Source: Pseudomonadota bacterium (lineage in GTDB: Bacteria; Pseudomonadota; Gammaproteobacteria; Burkholderiales; Thiobacillaceae). From it: a stretch of DNA of 64,000 nucleotides. Positions 48,700 to 58,251 of this stretch are shown piece after piece. A program made the translations under genes and the position numbers. Location: assembly GCA_021820845.1 (NCBI GenBank), contig JAKADC010000003.1:186001-250000 (forward strand), in the 5' to 3' direction. Below the pieces are notes generated by a model, which did not search any database, was not told where the DNA came from, and was given only the letters and a program-made list of their open reading frames with translations. Numbering within the stretch: position 1 is the first letter of the stretch; each line of letters begins with the position of its first letter.

Positions 48700-49491
48700 A
48701 TGACCCGTCCGACCATCTACAACATTCCCGTCTGCCCCTTCAGCCAGCGACTCGAAATCCTGCTGACGCTGAAAGGCTTGCAAAACGAAATCGACTTTCG
48801 CGTGATCGACATCACCCAGCCCCGGCCCGAATGGCTTCTGCGAAAAACGCGAGGCACGCCTACGCTGCCCGTCCTCGAGACCGCGGACGGCGGGATCGTC
48901 AAGGAAAGCCTGGTCATCATGCAATACCTGGAGGATCTTCACCGCGAACAGCGGGTGGCGCAGCGCGATCCTTATCGGCGCGCGGTGGAAAACATGGTGA
49001 CGCAGATGGCCGGCGACTTCGTCACGCGCGGCTACGGCTGGCTGATGAACCAGGATCCGGCGCGACGCGATGCCTGCCGCGCCGAGATGCTCGGGCAGTA
49101 CGCGCAACTGAACGACTTTCTGCTGGCGCACGCATCCGCTTCGCCGTTTCTCTTCGAAAATTTCGGTTGGGCCGAGGCGGTATTCACGCCGTTCTTCGTC
49201 CGCTTCGAATACCTGGAGTATTACGAGGACTTCGCGCTGCCCGACGAGCCGCGCTATGCGCGCGTGGCGGCGTGGGTCGCGGCCTGCCTCGCGCATCCGG
49301 CAGCCCAGCAAGTCAGCCGGGAGCAGGTGGTCAAGCTTTATTACGACTACGCGAAGGGCGCGGGCAACGGCGTGCTGCCGCCGGGCCGCAGCAAATCGTC
49401 GATGGCCTTCGAGCCCGATTGGCGAACCCGCCCATGGCCGCCGCGGAACAAATACGAGCACGGCGCCACCGATTCCGAACTGGGCCTGTGA
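48700..49491 (+). CDS. Glutathione S-transferase family protein
   Basis: 263 residues. The N-terminal thioredoxin-like domain has a glutaredoxin-like CPFS motif (C12) and RGTPTLPVLETADG with the glutathione-binding ES (VKESLVIMQYLEDL). The helical C-terminal domain follows, ending with an unusual 40-residue tail rich in Pro/Arg. The substrate is unknown. It is divergent from the DUF2173 operon. Confidence 0.87.
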   Translation: MTRPTIYNIPVCPFSQRLEILLTLKGLQNEIDFRVIDITQPRPEWLLRKTRGTPTLPVLETADGGIVKESLVIMQYLEDLHREQRVAQRDPYRRAVENMVTQMAGDFVTRGYGWLMNQDPARRDACRAEMLGQYAQLNDFLLAHASASPFLFENFGWAEAVFTPFFVRFEYLEYYEDFALPDEPRYARVAAWVAACLAHPAAQQVSREQVVKLYYDYAKGAGNGVLPPGRSKSSMAFEPDWRTRPWPPRNKYEHGATDSELGL

Positions 49492-49647
49492 GGCGCTCGC
49501 GGTCCGTGCCTCCGGCCCGCGGCCGGCGCGCCGCAAGGCTACCTCTCGCCGCGTAATCCAAATAAAATTGCGTGTCTTCCTCGCGCCCGGCGTCGAGGAC
49601 GTCGCCTGAACCGCCAACTCCTGTCGGCCCCGACGGCCGAAAATTCC

Positions 49648-50208
49648 ATGCTGAAATCGATTGAACTGTTTTTCGAGAAACTCCTCTGGAACGGCCGCTT
49701 CGTCGTGATGTTCGCGGTCATCGCGAGCATGGCGGCGGCCATCGCCATTTTCTACATGGCGACGGTCGACGTCATCTATCTCGTCATTCACATGGCGCAT
49801 TACGCCGACCCGGCGCTGCCTGCCGAGGCGCGCAAGCTCATCCACGACGAAACGATCACTCACGTGGTCGAAGTCGTCGACGGCTATCTGCTCGCGACCT
49901 TCATGCTGATCTTCGCGCTTGGCATGTACGAACTTTTCGTCAGCGACATCGACGAGGCCCGCAGCAGCAGGGCGTCGAGCAAAATCCTCGTGATCGAAAG
50001 CCTGGACGACCTGAAGACCCGGCTGGCCAAGGTGATCCTGATGATTCTCATCGTCACCCTTTTCGAGGAAGCGCTCAAGATGCAACTGACGACTTCGCTC
50101 GACCTGCTCTATCTGGGCGGCGGCATCGCGCTCATCGGCCTCGCGCTCTATCTCGCGCACAAGTCGGAATCACAGAGCCACGAGACGGAAAGGAAAGGCG
50201 CGCACTGA
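49648..50208 (+). CDS. YqhA/UPF0114 family membrane protein
   Basis: 186 residues, three to four membrane helices (FVVMFAVIASMAAAIAIFY; YLLATFMLIFALGMYELF; LLYLGGGIALIGLALYLA) and the family pattern LKTRLAKVILMILIV. Function unknown. Followed after 60 bp by a methyltransferase in the same direction. Confidence 0.87.
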   Translation: MLKSIELFFEKLLWNGRFVVMFAVIASMAAAIAIFYMATVDVIYLVIHMAHYADPALPAEARKLIHDETITHVVEVVDGYLLATFMLIFALGMYELFVSDIDEARSSRASSKILVIESLDDLKTRLAKVILMILIVTLFEEALKMQLTTSLDLLYLGGGIALIGLALYLAHKSESQSHETERKGAH

Positions 50209-50268
50209 GCGCCGTGGACGCCACGCCCCGGCATTTTGAACAGACACGATCCATCCACACCTGACACC

Positions 50269-50922
50269 ATGACCCCCGCCCAACCCACCACACTCGACGC
50301 CGCGCATTTCGACAGCAAGGCCCGCCAATGGGACGAAAACCCGATCTTTCGGGAACGCGCGCTGAAAATTGCCGATGGCATCCGCAGGACGGTCCCGCTG
50401 AATCGCGACATGCGCGCGCTCGATTACGGCAGCGGCACCGGCCTGCTTTCCTTCCCGCTCAGGAGCGAACTCGGCGCGATCCTGCTGGCGGACAGCTCCA
50501 GCGGAATGCTCGAAGTGGCGGCCGAGAAGATCGCCACGCAGCGGGCAACCAACATGGCGACGGCGAAACTGGACCTGCTCGTCGACCCGCCGCCGACGCA
50601 GCGCTTCGATCTGATCTACACGTCGATGACGCTGCACCACGTCCCGGATACCGATCGCATCCTGCGGATATTCCACGATCTGCTGCGACCCGGCGGATAC
50701 CTGTGCGTCGCGGATCTGGACGAAGAGGACGGCTCCTTCCACGGCCTCGACGTCGTCGACGTGCATCACGGTTTCGCCCGTCCCGAACTCGGCCGGCTTG
50801 CGGCCCAGGCTGGATTCGCCGACGTGCAGTTCCAGACCGTTTTCAACATCGACAAGGAACGCGAGACGACGACGCAAAGTTATCCCGTGTTCCTGATGAC
50901 GGCGAAACGCGCCGGCACCTAG
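50269..50922 (+). CDS. Class I SAM-dependent methyltransferase
   Basis: 217 residues. It begins near LDAAHFDSKARQWDENPIF, with motif I ALDYGSGTGLLS, motif II LADSSSGML, and IYTSMTLHHV. The pattern is that of UbiE/BioC-like small-molecule methyltransferases; the substrate is unknown. An in-frame TTG 11 codons upstream is an alternative start. Confidence 0.83.
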   Translation: MTPAQPTTLDAAHFDSKARQWDENPIFRERALKIADGIRRTVPLNRDMRALDYGSGTGLLSFPLRSELGAILLADSSSGMLEVAAEKIATQRATNMATAKLDLLVDPPPTQRFDLIYTSMTLHHVPDTDRILRIFHDLLRPGGYLCVADLDEEDGSFHGLDVVDVHHGFARPELGRLAAQAGFADVQFQTVFNIDKERETTTQSYPVFLMTAKRAGT

Positions 50923-50937
50923 CGAAAGGACGGGAGA

Positions 50938-51354
50938 ATGGCTTTCGAATACATGTTCTTCAACGAGGCGCTGCGCGACCGGTTCGTGGCGTTTGCGTCC
51001 GCCCGCGGCGTCTCGAGCAGCGTGCGCAAGGACACGATGGAAGGCTTCGTCGTCGAGTTGCCGGACGGGCTTGCCGACGACCTGCAGGACACGTTCGAAG
51101 ACGAGTACGAATCGCTCATGGACGAGCAGATGCTGCTCGCCGAGTCGGATTCCGAACTGGTGAGCCATCACGTTGCCGGTATCACGGCGACGCTGTCCGA
51201 CGGCACGGACCGCCTCGTGCGCATCCCCCCGGCGATCGCGCGGCGCCTCTTCGAGCATTTCACGCCCGAGGAAATCCACGAGATCGCGACCGCGATTGCG
51301 CAAAGCCTCGAGAATCCGGTCGACGGGCCGCTCTGCCGCAGGGCGCCCGAATAA
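50938..51354 (+). CDS. Hypothetical protein (138 aa)
   Basis: Acidic soluble protein beginning MAFEYMFFNEALRDRFVAFA, preceded by GGGAGA 1-7 bases before the ATG. Its middle is acidic (FEDEYESLMDEQMLLAESD), the end reads FTPEEIHEIATAIAQSLE. No family recognised. It lies 16 bp after the methyltransferase, likely in one operon. Confidence 0.72.
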   Translation: MAFEYMFFNEALRDRFVAFASARGVSSSVRKDTMEGFVVELPDGLADDLQDTFEDEYESLMDEQMLLAESDSELVSHHVAGITATLSDGTDRLVRIPPAIARRLFEHFTPEEIHEIATAIAQSLENPVDGPLCRRAPE

Positions 51355-51369
51355 CACCGGAAAAGGCGC

Positions 51370-51744
51370 GTGGAATTTTCGCGGGAATTTCATTACCCTG
51401 CCCTCGACATCCGCGATCTCAAGGGGATGTTGACGGTCGGGGACCTGCCGCAGCTGTGCGCCTCGATCGTTTCGGCAACCCCCAGCGGCGAAAATCAGGG
51501 CGACATCTATTGCGTCTGGGGCGCGTTCAGCGTCCGGCGCGACGAAATCCGCAACGGCGTCCGCTACGCGCTCACCGAGTGTCCGCATGCATTGGCGTGG
51601 ACCGTGACCTACGATGAAGCGTGCGAGAACGTGATCGTTCATTGCACGATAGACAAGACGCATGAGGATCCGGACTTCGTCGAGTCGATCCATACGTTTG
51701 TTTCGGATTGGTCGGACGGCATGCGCCGGGCGCTGCAGCGGTAA
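51370..51744 (+). CDS. Hypothetical protein (124 aa)
   Basis: Starts with GTG 16 bp after the previous gene. Beta-rich pattern with GDIYCVWGAFSVRRDEI, ALAWTVTYDEACENVIVHC and a C-terminal helix. No family recognised. Same direction and spacing suggest it is the last gene of the YqhA-methyltransferase unit. Confidence 0.7.
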   Translation: MEFSREFHYPALDIRDLKGMLTVGDLPQLCASIVSATPSGENQGDIYCVWGAFSVRRDEIRNGVRYALTECPHALAWTVTYDEACENVIVHCTIDKTHEDPDFVESIHTFVSDWSDGMRRALQR

Positions 51745-51841
51745 AGGCGGCGGCGCGACACCGATCGCTCCGTGTGAAGGGGTAGCGCTGTCGCGCCGAA
51801 AGCGGCAAGGCACGTCTACCCGCAGCCACGAGGATCACGCC

Positions 51842-53236
51842 ATGCCCGCCATGTTGCCTTCATGCTCGCGCACGAAAGCGCTGTGTTTGCCGTTCGCGGC
51901 ACTTGTCGCCTACACCGCCAACGGCATCGCCGCGGACGCGCCCGCACCGGACGACCGGCGGGAGCCGCCTCCCGTGAACCTGTCTGCGGCGAATGAAGCC
52001 CCCTCGCCTCCGCCCGCCTCGGAAACGCGCGTCGAGCCGGACTACGCGTTTCCTGCGTGGGAAATCGTCGGCTTCGACATCCTGGTCAATCGCGTCAACC
52101 GTTTCGCAGGCAGCCAGCGCGAGGACTATCAGGTCACGCTCGACAGCATTCGCCGCAATTTGCGCAGCAGTTGGGGCACCGACCGGGACCCTTTCGAGAT
52201 CAACCAGCTCGGCCATCCCTACCAGGGGGCGATGTATCACGGCTTCGCGCGCTCCGCAGGATTCGACTACTGGCATTCGCTCGGCTATACCTTCGCCGGC
52301 AGCGCATTGTGGGAAATCGCCGGCGAGAACACGCGCCCTTCGCGCAACGATCAGATCGCCAGCGGCATCGGCGGGACCTTCCTGGGCGAGGCGCTGTTTC
52401 GCATGTCGAGCCTGGTGCTCGAGCGAGGCGGAGGCATGCCGCGCTTCTGGCGCGAAACCGTCGCGACCGCGATCGCGCCGTCGGCACCGTGAAACGCGAC
52501 GGCACCTTGCCGGCGAACTTCAGGCGAAACGAACTCCAGGTCGATTACGCGCTCGACTACGGCCTCCCCGGCAGTCCCGGCTATCGATATCTGCGGCCAT
52601 TCGACTACTTCGCGTTCCAGGCCACGGCCTCCAGCGCCAGCAAGATCGAAAACGTCATGACGCACGGCGTATTGGTCGGGCGCGGCCACGAGGCCGGCGA
52701 CAGTTTCCGCGGCGTATGGGGACTCTACGGCAGCTACGACTACATCGCCCCCCAGATGTACCGGATTTCGACCACCGCGCTTTCCATCGGGTCGACGGCG
52801 CAGTGGTGGCTCGGCAAGACGCTCTCGCTGCAAGGCACCGCGAGACGGGTCTGGGCTATGCGGCGGTCGGGACGACGCGCGCAAGCGCGAGCGATCGCGA
52901 TTACAACTACGGCGTCGCCCCGCAAGCGTTGCTCGCCCTGCGCCTGACCCAGAACGACCAGTTCGCGGTCGGTCTCGCGTTGCGGGAATACTTCGTGAGC
53001 AGCGTCGCCTCCGGCACCACCGGCGGCCACGACAATATCCTCCGCGGCGAGGCGTCGTTGAGGCGTCGTTAACGTGGCGCATCGCCAAGCGGCGGGCGCT
53101 CAGCTTCAAGCTGCTGGGGAATCGCCGCGATGCCAGGTTCAGGACGCCCGGATCGACGCGACAGACAGAGGTGACGGCGGGCCTTTTCTTCACGATTCTC
53201 GGCCAGGACCGCTTCGGCGTGGTCGACTGGCGATAA
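51842..53236 (+). pseudogene. DUF3943 protein gene broken by three frameshifts
   Basis: The conserved DUF3943 core is intact in the first frame (FEINQLGHPYQGAMYHGFAR; WHSLGYTFAGSALWEIAGEN; ASGIGGTFLGEALFRMSSLV) and stops at 52492. The continuation is read in three successive frames: from about 52483 (GTVKRDGTLPANFRRNELQV), from about 52845 (ETGLGYAAVGTTRASASDRD), and after 53070 (ASLTWRIAKRRALSFKLLGN), ending at 53236. The first two changes fit single-base losses. The third is explained by an 11-bp tandem duplication. Undamaged, it would encode about 460 residues with a signal peptide and an outer-membrane-like C-terminus. Sequencing error cannot be excluded. Confidence 0.85.
53049..53070 (+). 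repeat. 11-bp tandem duplication inside the DUF3943 gene
   Basis: GAGGCGTCGTT occurs twice in immediate succession (53049-53059, 53060-53070). Removing one copy restores the reading ...RGEASLTWRIAK.... An 11-base gain shifts the frame by exactly the step observed. Confidence 0.85.
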
Positions 53237-53442
53237 GGCCAAACCGGCGCCGCCGTGCGCGTCCAGCCCCGGCGCCAAAAACGGACAGGACAGGGGCATT
53301 ATCTTCGCACCGGGAACCGGGGATAATGGCAGCGTGTGCATCGCTTCTACAAGATGATCCCTTCTCCGGCTCCCAGCCTAACGCGACGCCGCGGCGGCCG
53401 CGCCCGCGCCGGGACACGCCTTCCCGGACGGCTGGTCGAGCA

Positions 53443-54579
53443 ATGAACGCACCGACGACGATTCTGATTGTCTCGTCCCTGGTGGCGCTGGCCATGGCCG
53501 CGGCGCTGTTCATCGTCGCACACACCTATCCGAAAACCATCCGGGGGGTGACCGAATGGGCGTTGGCCGCGCTTGCCATCGCGCTGAGCTTGCCGCTGTT
53601 CGTCGGCAGGGGGGTGATTCCCGATCTGTTCAGCATCGTCGGCGCCAATCTCCTGGTCCTGGCCGCTTTTCTGATGATGAATATCGGGATCCGGAAATTC
53701 GCCGGGGTACGATCGGAAATCAGCCCCGCGCTGCTGACGCTGTTCATCCTGACCTACGTCGTGCTTTTCCTGCTGTTCACCTATGTGCGCCCGAGCATCG
53801 CGATGCGCATTGCGGTCTCCGGCGCATTCACCCTTGTGGTCATTCTCGACCTGTTCGTCCTGGTGCTGAGAGCCTTGCCCAGGACGACGGGCCGCCGCCT
53901 CCTGGTCCTTTCCCTCGCGATCCTGATCGGCGCCCGCATCGTTCGTCTCGGAAGCCTGGCGCTCGGCTTCGCACAACCGGCGGGCGTTTTCGACGCCTCG
54001 CTCTCTCAGTTCGCGTATATCGCCCTGCCTTCCATCATGATTCCGCTCGGCACGATAAGCCTCGTCATGCTGGCGTCGGAGAAACTGCGCGAGGAGCTGG
54101 AATTCAGCAGCCGGTACGACGACCTGACCCATTGCCTCAACAAGAAATCGGCGATGGAGGAGTTGCGGCGGGAAACCGCCCGCGCCAGCCGCTCGGGCAA
54201 CACGCTGGCGATCATGCTTGTCGACCTGGACAATTTCAAAATCATCAACGACACCCGCGGCCATCTCGAAGGCGACAAGGTTCTTGCCGATTTTTCGAGG
54301 CAAGCGAAAACCTTCCTCAGGGAGACCGACTGGCTCGCGCGTTTCGGAGGCGACGAATTCATGGTCATCCTTCCGGACACGGATATCGAGCAGGCGTCGC
54401 GCGTCGCGGTTCGTTTCCACGAGGCCGGAAGGGCCGGCCGGCCCGTCGCGTGGTCGGTCAGCATCGGGATTTCGGAGTGGCGGGACCAGGGTGATTCGCT
54501 GGACGCGCTGCTCACCCGCGCGGACCAGGCCCTTTACGCGTCCAAGGCACGGGGACGCAACCAGACGCAGTGCCGTTGA
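53443..54579 (+). CDS. Membrane-bound diguanylate cyclase
   Basis: 378 residues. Residues 1-210 contain seven to eight hydrophobic helices without a recognised sensor family; residues about 220-375 are a GGDEF domain. The catalytic motif FGGDEF is intact (302-306), and the inhibitory I-site R293-E-T-D296 lies five residues ahead, so it should make c-di-GMP with product feedback. The 206 bp between the broken DUF3943 gene and this start contain no gene I can see. Confidence 0.93.
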   Translation: MNAPTTILIVSSLVALAMAAALFIVAHTYPKTIRGVTEWALAALAIALSLPLFVGRGVIPDLFSIVGANLLVLAAFLMMNIGIRKFAGVRSEISPALLTLFILTYVVLFLLFTYVRPSIAMRIAVSGAFTLVVILDLFVLVLRALPRTTGRRLLVLSLAILIGARIVRLGSLALGFAQPAGVFDASLSQFAYIALPSIMIPLGTISLVMLASEKLREELEFSSRYDDLTHCLNKKSAMEELRRETARASRSGNTLAIMLVDLDNFKIINDTRGHLEGDKVLADFSRQAKTFLRETDWLARFGGDEFMVILPDTDIEQASRVAVRFHEAGRAGRPVAWSVSIGISEWRDQGDSLDALLTRADQALYASKARGRNQTQCR

Positions 54580-54610
54580 CCGGTGCCTCCCACTTGGTCG
54601 ATGCCCCGCC

Positions 54611-55783
54611 CTAGCGCACCGAGCGGTACACGTCCCGCCTCTCCCGCTTGCTCAGGACGAGCTGCCAGAGCTGGCCCTGGCGCGCGCGGAAAAAACCTGC
54701 GCAGCTCATCAGGTAGTACTTCCACATGCGATAGAAACGCTTGCCGTACCTGGCTTCCAGAAACGGCCACGCCGTGTCGAAATTCTTCCACCAGGCCATC
54801 AGCGTAAGGTCGTAATCCGTGCCGAAGTTGTGCCAGTCCTCGATCAGGAAGCGGCCCTCCACGGCCGAGGCGATTTCCCGGGCCGAGGGCAGCTTCCCGT
54901 TCGGAAAGATGTATTTGTCGATCCATGCGTCGGTCTTGGGCGAGGTGACCGCGTTGCCGATGGTGTGCAACAGGAAAAGACCGTCGTCCTTCAGTGCGCG
55001 GTGGGCGGTATCGAAATAGGTCGCGTAGTTTTTCGGGCCGACGTGCTCGAACATGCCGACCGAAACGATCTTGTCGAACTGTTCGTCGAGACTGCGATAG
55101 TCCATCAGTTCGATCGTCACCGGCAGCCCGGCGCACCGCTCCCGGGCGAGCTTTTGCTGTTCTTTCGAGACGGTGATGCCGACGACCTCGACGCCGTAGT
55201 GTTCCGCAGCAAAACGCGCCAGTCCGCCCCATCCGCAGCCGATTTCCAGCACGCGCTCGCCGGGTTTCAGCTCCAGCTTGCGGCAGATCATGTCGAGCTT
55301 TTTCTGTTGCGCGTCCCGCAGCCCGGCCGCGTTGTGCCAATACGCGCAGGAGTAGCTCATGGTCGGATCGAGCATTGCCTCGAACACGTCGTTGCCGATG
55401 TCGTAGTGCTGCTCCCCCACCTGGAACGCTCGCCCGGTGGATTGAAGATTGAAGAGGCTGTGGCGCAGGATCTCGCCCAGCAGGCGCAGCCGCGATCCGC
55501 TGTCGATCTTGTCTTCGATGTCGACCCGCAACAGGCGATGAAAGAGCTGATCGAGCCGGTCGCATTCCCACATCCCGTCCATGTAGGCCTCGCCGAAACC
55601 GAGCGAACCTTTTGTCAGGACGCGGGAATACACCCGCTCGTCGAGCACGCGGATATCCCAGGGCGCGTCGCCGTTGATCGCGACGCCCGCCTCGGCCACG
55701 AGAGAACGCAGCACCGCGGGAGGTTCCTGAAGCATTGGCGCGCCGCGCGTCTCCTCCAGGGTGAAGGTGTGATTCTTTTGCAT
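54611..55783 (-). CDS. cfa: Cyclopropane-fatty-acyl-phospholipid synthase (classical type)
   Basis: 390 residues, matching E. coli Cfa in length and motifs. N-terminal domain AINGDAPWDIRVLDERVY and GSLGFGEAYMDGMWECDRLD; SAM motif VLEIGCGWGG (178-187); catalytic-region motifs HYDIGNDVFEAML, YSCAYW, SVGMFEHVGPKNY. A strong GAGGGGG ribosome site precedes the ATG. It converges with the diguanylate cyclase gene (31 bp between stops). A second, less similar Cfa-family gene is at 14.9 kb. Confidence 0.95.
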   Translation of the reverse strand: MQKNHTFTLEETRGAPMLQEPPAVLRSLVAEAGVAINGDAPWDIRVLDERVYSRVLTKGSLGFGEAYMDGMWECDRLDQLFHRLLRVDIEDKIDSGSRLRLLGEILRHSLFNLQSTGRAFQVGEQHYDIGNDVFEAMLDPTMSYSCAYWHNAAGLRDAQQKKLDMICRKLELKPGERVLEIGCGWGGLARFAAEHYGVEVVGITVSKEQQKLARERCAGLPVTIELMDYRSLDEQFDKIVSVGMFEHVGPKNYATYFDTAHRALKDDGLFLLHTIGNAVTSPKTDAWIDKYIFPNGKLPSAREIASAVEGRFLIEDWHNFGTDYDLTLMAWWKNFDTAWPFLEARYGKRFYRMWKYYLMSCAGFFRARQGQLWQLVLSKRERRDVYRSVR

Positions 55784-56307
55784 ACGTCCCCCTCAAAACA
55801 TTGATGCAAAGAGTATGTTTTCACTATTTATTTAACAAACGATTTTTTCATGTCCCACATATCGAATATATCGATATCTCTGTCCTCGCTCGCCTTTCCG
55901 ACCTGCCCTCCGGTCGCGATGGGACTTTCCCGCGCAGCCATGGTCCGTTCGCCACGTCAATCCCCGGAATCGAAAGCATCCCGAGCACTGCCGAAGCGCT
56001 CCAGCCGTTGCCACGCGCGGCGCGCTGTCTTTATTTCGAACTGCGCCGCCGCGCCCGTTGATTATTCGAACAGAAGCGCTACATTGAAATTTCCGGCGGG
56101 TCCGGTCCTTTTTTTCTATAGCCAATTTGACTTTTTTGATGGCTCATCCGTCCCGCTCGGCGCATTTGCCTTTTGATTGCTTTAATCTGGATGCAATAAA
56201 ACCGCCCTATAGTCCTGCAACAGGTGTGCGATTTCAATGAGCCGCGAAGAAGGCAATGCAATTCGCGCAGAAATCCGCTTGTCGCCACAAAAATCGGGGG
56301 ATACGCC
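55784..56307. other. 524-bp intergenic region without a recognisable gene
   Basis: The left part holds the cfa promoter area. The rest has lower-GC patches (for example around 56100-56215) and open frames without family resemblance or ribosome sites. No tRNA or repeat beyond the inverted repeat at 55859 was seen. It separates divergent cfa and the small hypothetical gene, so it should contain the latter's promoter. Confidence 0.6.
55810..55877 (-). promoter_or_regulatory. Candidate cfa promoter with upstream inverted repeat
   Basis: On the minus strand TTGTTA (55833-55838), a 17-base spacer and TACTCT (55810-55815) form a moderate promoter for cfa. About 20 bp further upstream ATATCGA-ATATA-TCGATAT (55859-55877) is a perfect 7-bp inverted repeat, a possible activator site. 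Confidence 0.45.
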
Positions 56308-56769
56308 ATGCGCCACACGCAGCATCTGAATTTCAGGCACGAGGCCAATCGGCCGCCGGCAACGTGGACCGAACCCGCGCCCGACCCGGTCTTCCGGCAG
56401 AGCGACCCCCTGGCAGGCGCCCGGGCCGCCTTGAACGAGATGGGAAATATCGTGTCGCGCCACTGCATGACGCATCCGGACACCCTGACCGAAGAACGGA
56501 TCACCGCCTACGCGCTCGCACTGTTGCGCCTCCGCGAATGCGCTCACGGCGCGAAGCTGGAGCGTCTGATGCATGCCTGCGACGCCCTCGCAGTGACCGT
56601 ATCCCAGCTGATCGAAGACCGGCGCTGCGCCTGCCGTCAGAAATGCGAGGCGCTGATGCGGTTTATCGGGCACGCGGAAGCCATGATCCAGATGTCTCCC
56701 TGGCAGGGCGAAGGCTCCTCTCCGCGCGTCGCGTCGCGCGTCCGCTCTCCAAGCGCTCGCAGCGCCTGA
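56308..56769 (+). CDS. Hypothetical protein (153 aa)
   Basis: Mostly helical after a Pro-rich N-terminus (RPPATWTEPAPDP). Contains LLRLRECAHGAKLERLMHAC and TVSQLIEDRRCACRQKCEAL, helices that could resemble a phosphotransfer (HPt) bundle, with a histidine at the first; this is only a visual impression. Five cysteines. It converges with ppx, 6 bp apart. Confidence 0.6.
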   Translation: MRHTQHLNFRHEANRPPATWTEPAPDPVFRQSDPLAGARAALNEMGNIVSRHCMTHPDTLTEERITAYALALLRLRECAHGAKLERLMHACDALAVTVSQLIEDRRCACRQKCEALMRFIGHAEAMIQMSPWQGEGSSPRVASRVRSPSARSA

Positions 56770-56775
56770 GTCGCG

Positions 56776-58251
56776 CTAGTCGAAGACGTATTTCATTCCG
56801 ACTGCCTGCCAGTGCTGCGCTTCCTCTTCGAGCGCCCGCTGGGTGAGCGGCCGCCGTTCCAGCCAGCCCTCCGGCAGCGCCAGGCGAAAGCGCTTGTTGC
56901 CCGCCTCCACTTTCACGTCCGGTAGACGCGGCTCGGCACGGTTGCGGCAGAGGATGACCGCCTGCCGCAACGACCACACCAGCAGACGATCATTCTCCGA
57001 AAGCATGCCGGCCCCGAAGGCCGGCAGTTTCGTCAGGGCGCCGCGTTGCGCGCGCGCCAGCAGCGCCAGCCGGGCTTGATCGGTGCGTGAGAAGCCGGGC
57101 ATGTCGGCGTTTTCCAGGATGTAGCCGGAATGACGATGGTAGCCGCCGTGCGACACCATCAGCCCGATTTCGTGCAGACGGGCGGCCCAGTCCAGGAAGC
57201 GCACGGCGTTTTCGTCGACACCCCCGTGCGCGGCAAGCAGCTTCATCGCCACCTGACTGACGCGGGCCGCCTGCCGCGTGTCGATGTGATAGCGGCGTGC
57301 GAATTCGCTCACGGTCGCCTCGCGCATGTCGTGCCGGTGAAAACGCCCGAGCAGGTCGTAGAGTATCCCTTCGCGCATCGCCGTTTCGGCGACGTCCATT
57401 TGCTGGATGTCGAGTTCGGCGAACAGCCCGGCCATGATGGCGAAGCCGCCGGCGATGACCGGGCGACGATCGCGTGTCAGGCCCGGCAGGTCGAGCGCGT
57501 CGATGTGCCCCGCCCTGCTGAACGCCGTACGCAGTTGGGCCAGTCCGTCGGCGGTGATGCCGTGTGCCGACCAGCCGCACTGTTCCAGGATTTCGCGCAG
57601 CGCGCGCGCGGTGCCGCTGGAGCCAACCGCCTGCTGCCAGTTGCCCCGTGAAAACATTTTTGCAATGCGCTCGACTTCGGCGCGCGCCGCCGTCTCGGCG
57701 GCCTTGAGCGAAGCCTTGTCGACGGCGCCGTCGGCAAAGTAACGCTCCGAGAAATTCACGCAGCCCATGTGCAGGCTTTCGCGCTCGTGCGGCTTCAGTC
57801 CGTGGCCGATGATGAACTCGGTGGAACCGCCGCCGATGTCGACCACCAGCCGCCGGTCGGGCGAGGCCGGCAGTGAATGGGCGACCCCCAGGTAGATGAG
57901 CCGTGCTTCCTCGCGCCCCGCGACGATCTCGATCGGGTGGCCGAGCGCAGCTTCGGCCTTGGGAATGAAGTCTCCGGCATTCCTGGCGACGCGCAGCGCC
58001 GACGTGCCGACGCAGCGAACCGCTTGCGGCGACAGGCCGCGCAGGCGCTCGCCGAAGCGCCGCAGGCAGTCCAGTGCGCGTTCCTGCGCGGCCTCGTCGA
58101 GCCGCTTGTCGGCGCCGAGACCGCCGGCCAAACGCACGGTTTCCTTCAGCGAATCGAGTGGATAAAGCTGGTCCCCGGCAACCCGCGCCACTTCGAGCCG
58201 GAAGGAATTGGATCCGAGATCAACGGCCGCGAGCGTGTCGTACGTATTCAT
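56776..58251 (-). CDS. ppx: Exopolyphosphatase, Ppx/GppA family
   Basis: 491-residue ASKHA-fold phosphatase that degrades polyphosphate or pppGpp. Motifs: AAVDLGSNSFRLEV, VGTSALRVARN, EIVAGREEARLIYLG, VVDIGGGSTEFIIG, then the C-terminal HD-like domain (FLDWAARLHEIGLMVSHGGYH). The start ATG overlaps the upstream gene's stop by 4 bp. It complements ppk1 at 35 kb. Confidence 0.92.
   Translation of the reverse strand: MNTYDTLAAVDLGSNSFRLEVARVAGDQLYPLDSLKETVRLAGGLGADKRLDEAAQERALDCLRRFGERLRGLSPQAVRCVGTSALRVARNAGDFIPKAEAALGHPIEIVAGREEARLIYLGVAHSLPASPDRRLVVDIGGGSTEFIIGHGLKPHERESLHMGCVNFSERYFADGAVDKASLKAAETAARAEVERIAKMFSRGNWQQAVGSSGTARALREILEQCGWSAHGITADGLAQLRTAFSRAGHIDALDLPGLTRDRRPVIAGGFAIMAGLFAELDIQQMDVAETAMREGILYDLLGRFHRHDMREATVSEFARRYHIDTRQAARVSQVAMKLLAAHGGVDENAVRFLDWAARLHEIGLMVSHGGYHRHSGYILENADMPGFSRTDQARLALLARAQRGALTKLPAFGAGMLSENDRLLVWSLRQAVILCRNRAEPRLPDVKVEAGNKRFRLALPEGWLERRPLTQRALEEEAQHWQAVGMKYVFD

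Noticed and set aside
52483-52492. Programmed frameshift in the DUF3943 gene
   Set aside because: No slippery heptamer with downstream structure is apparent, and two more frame changes follow, so gene decay or sequence error is simpler.
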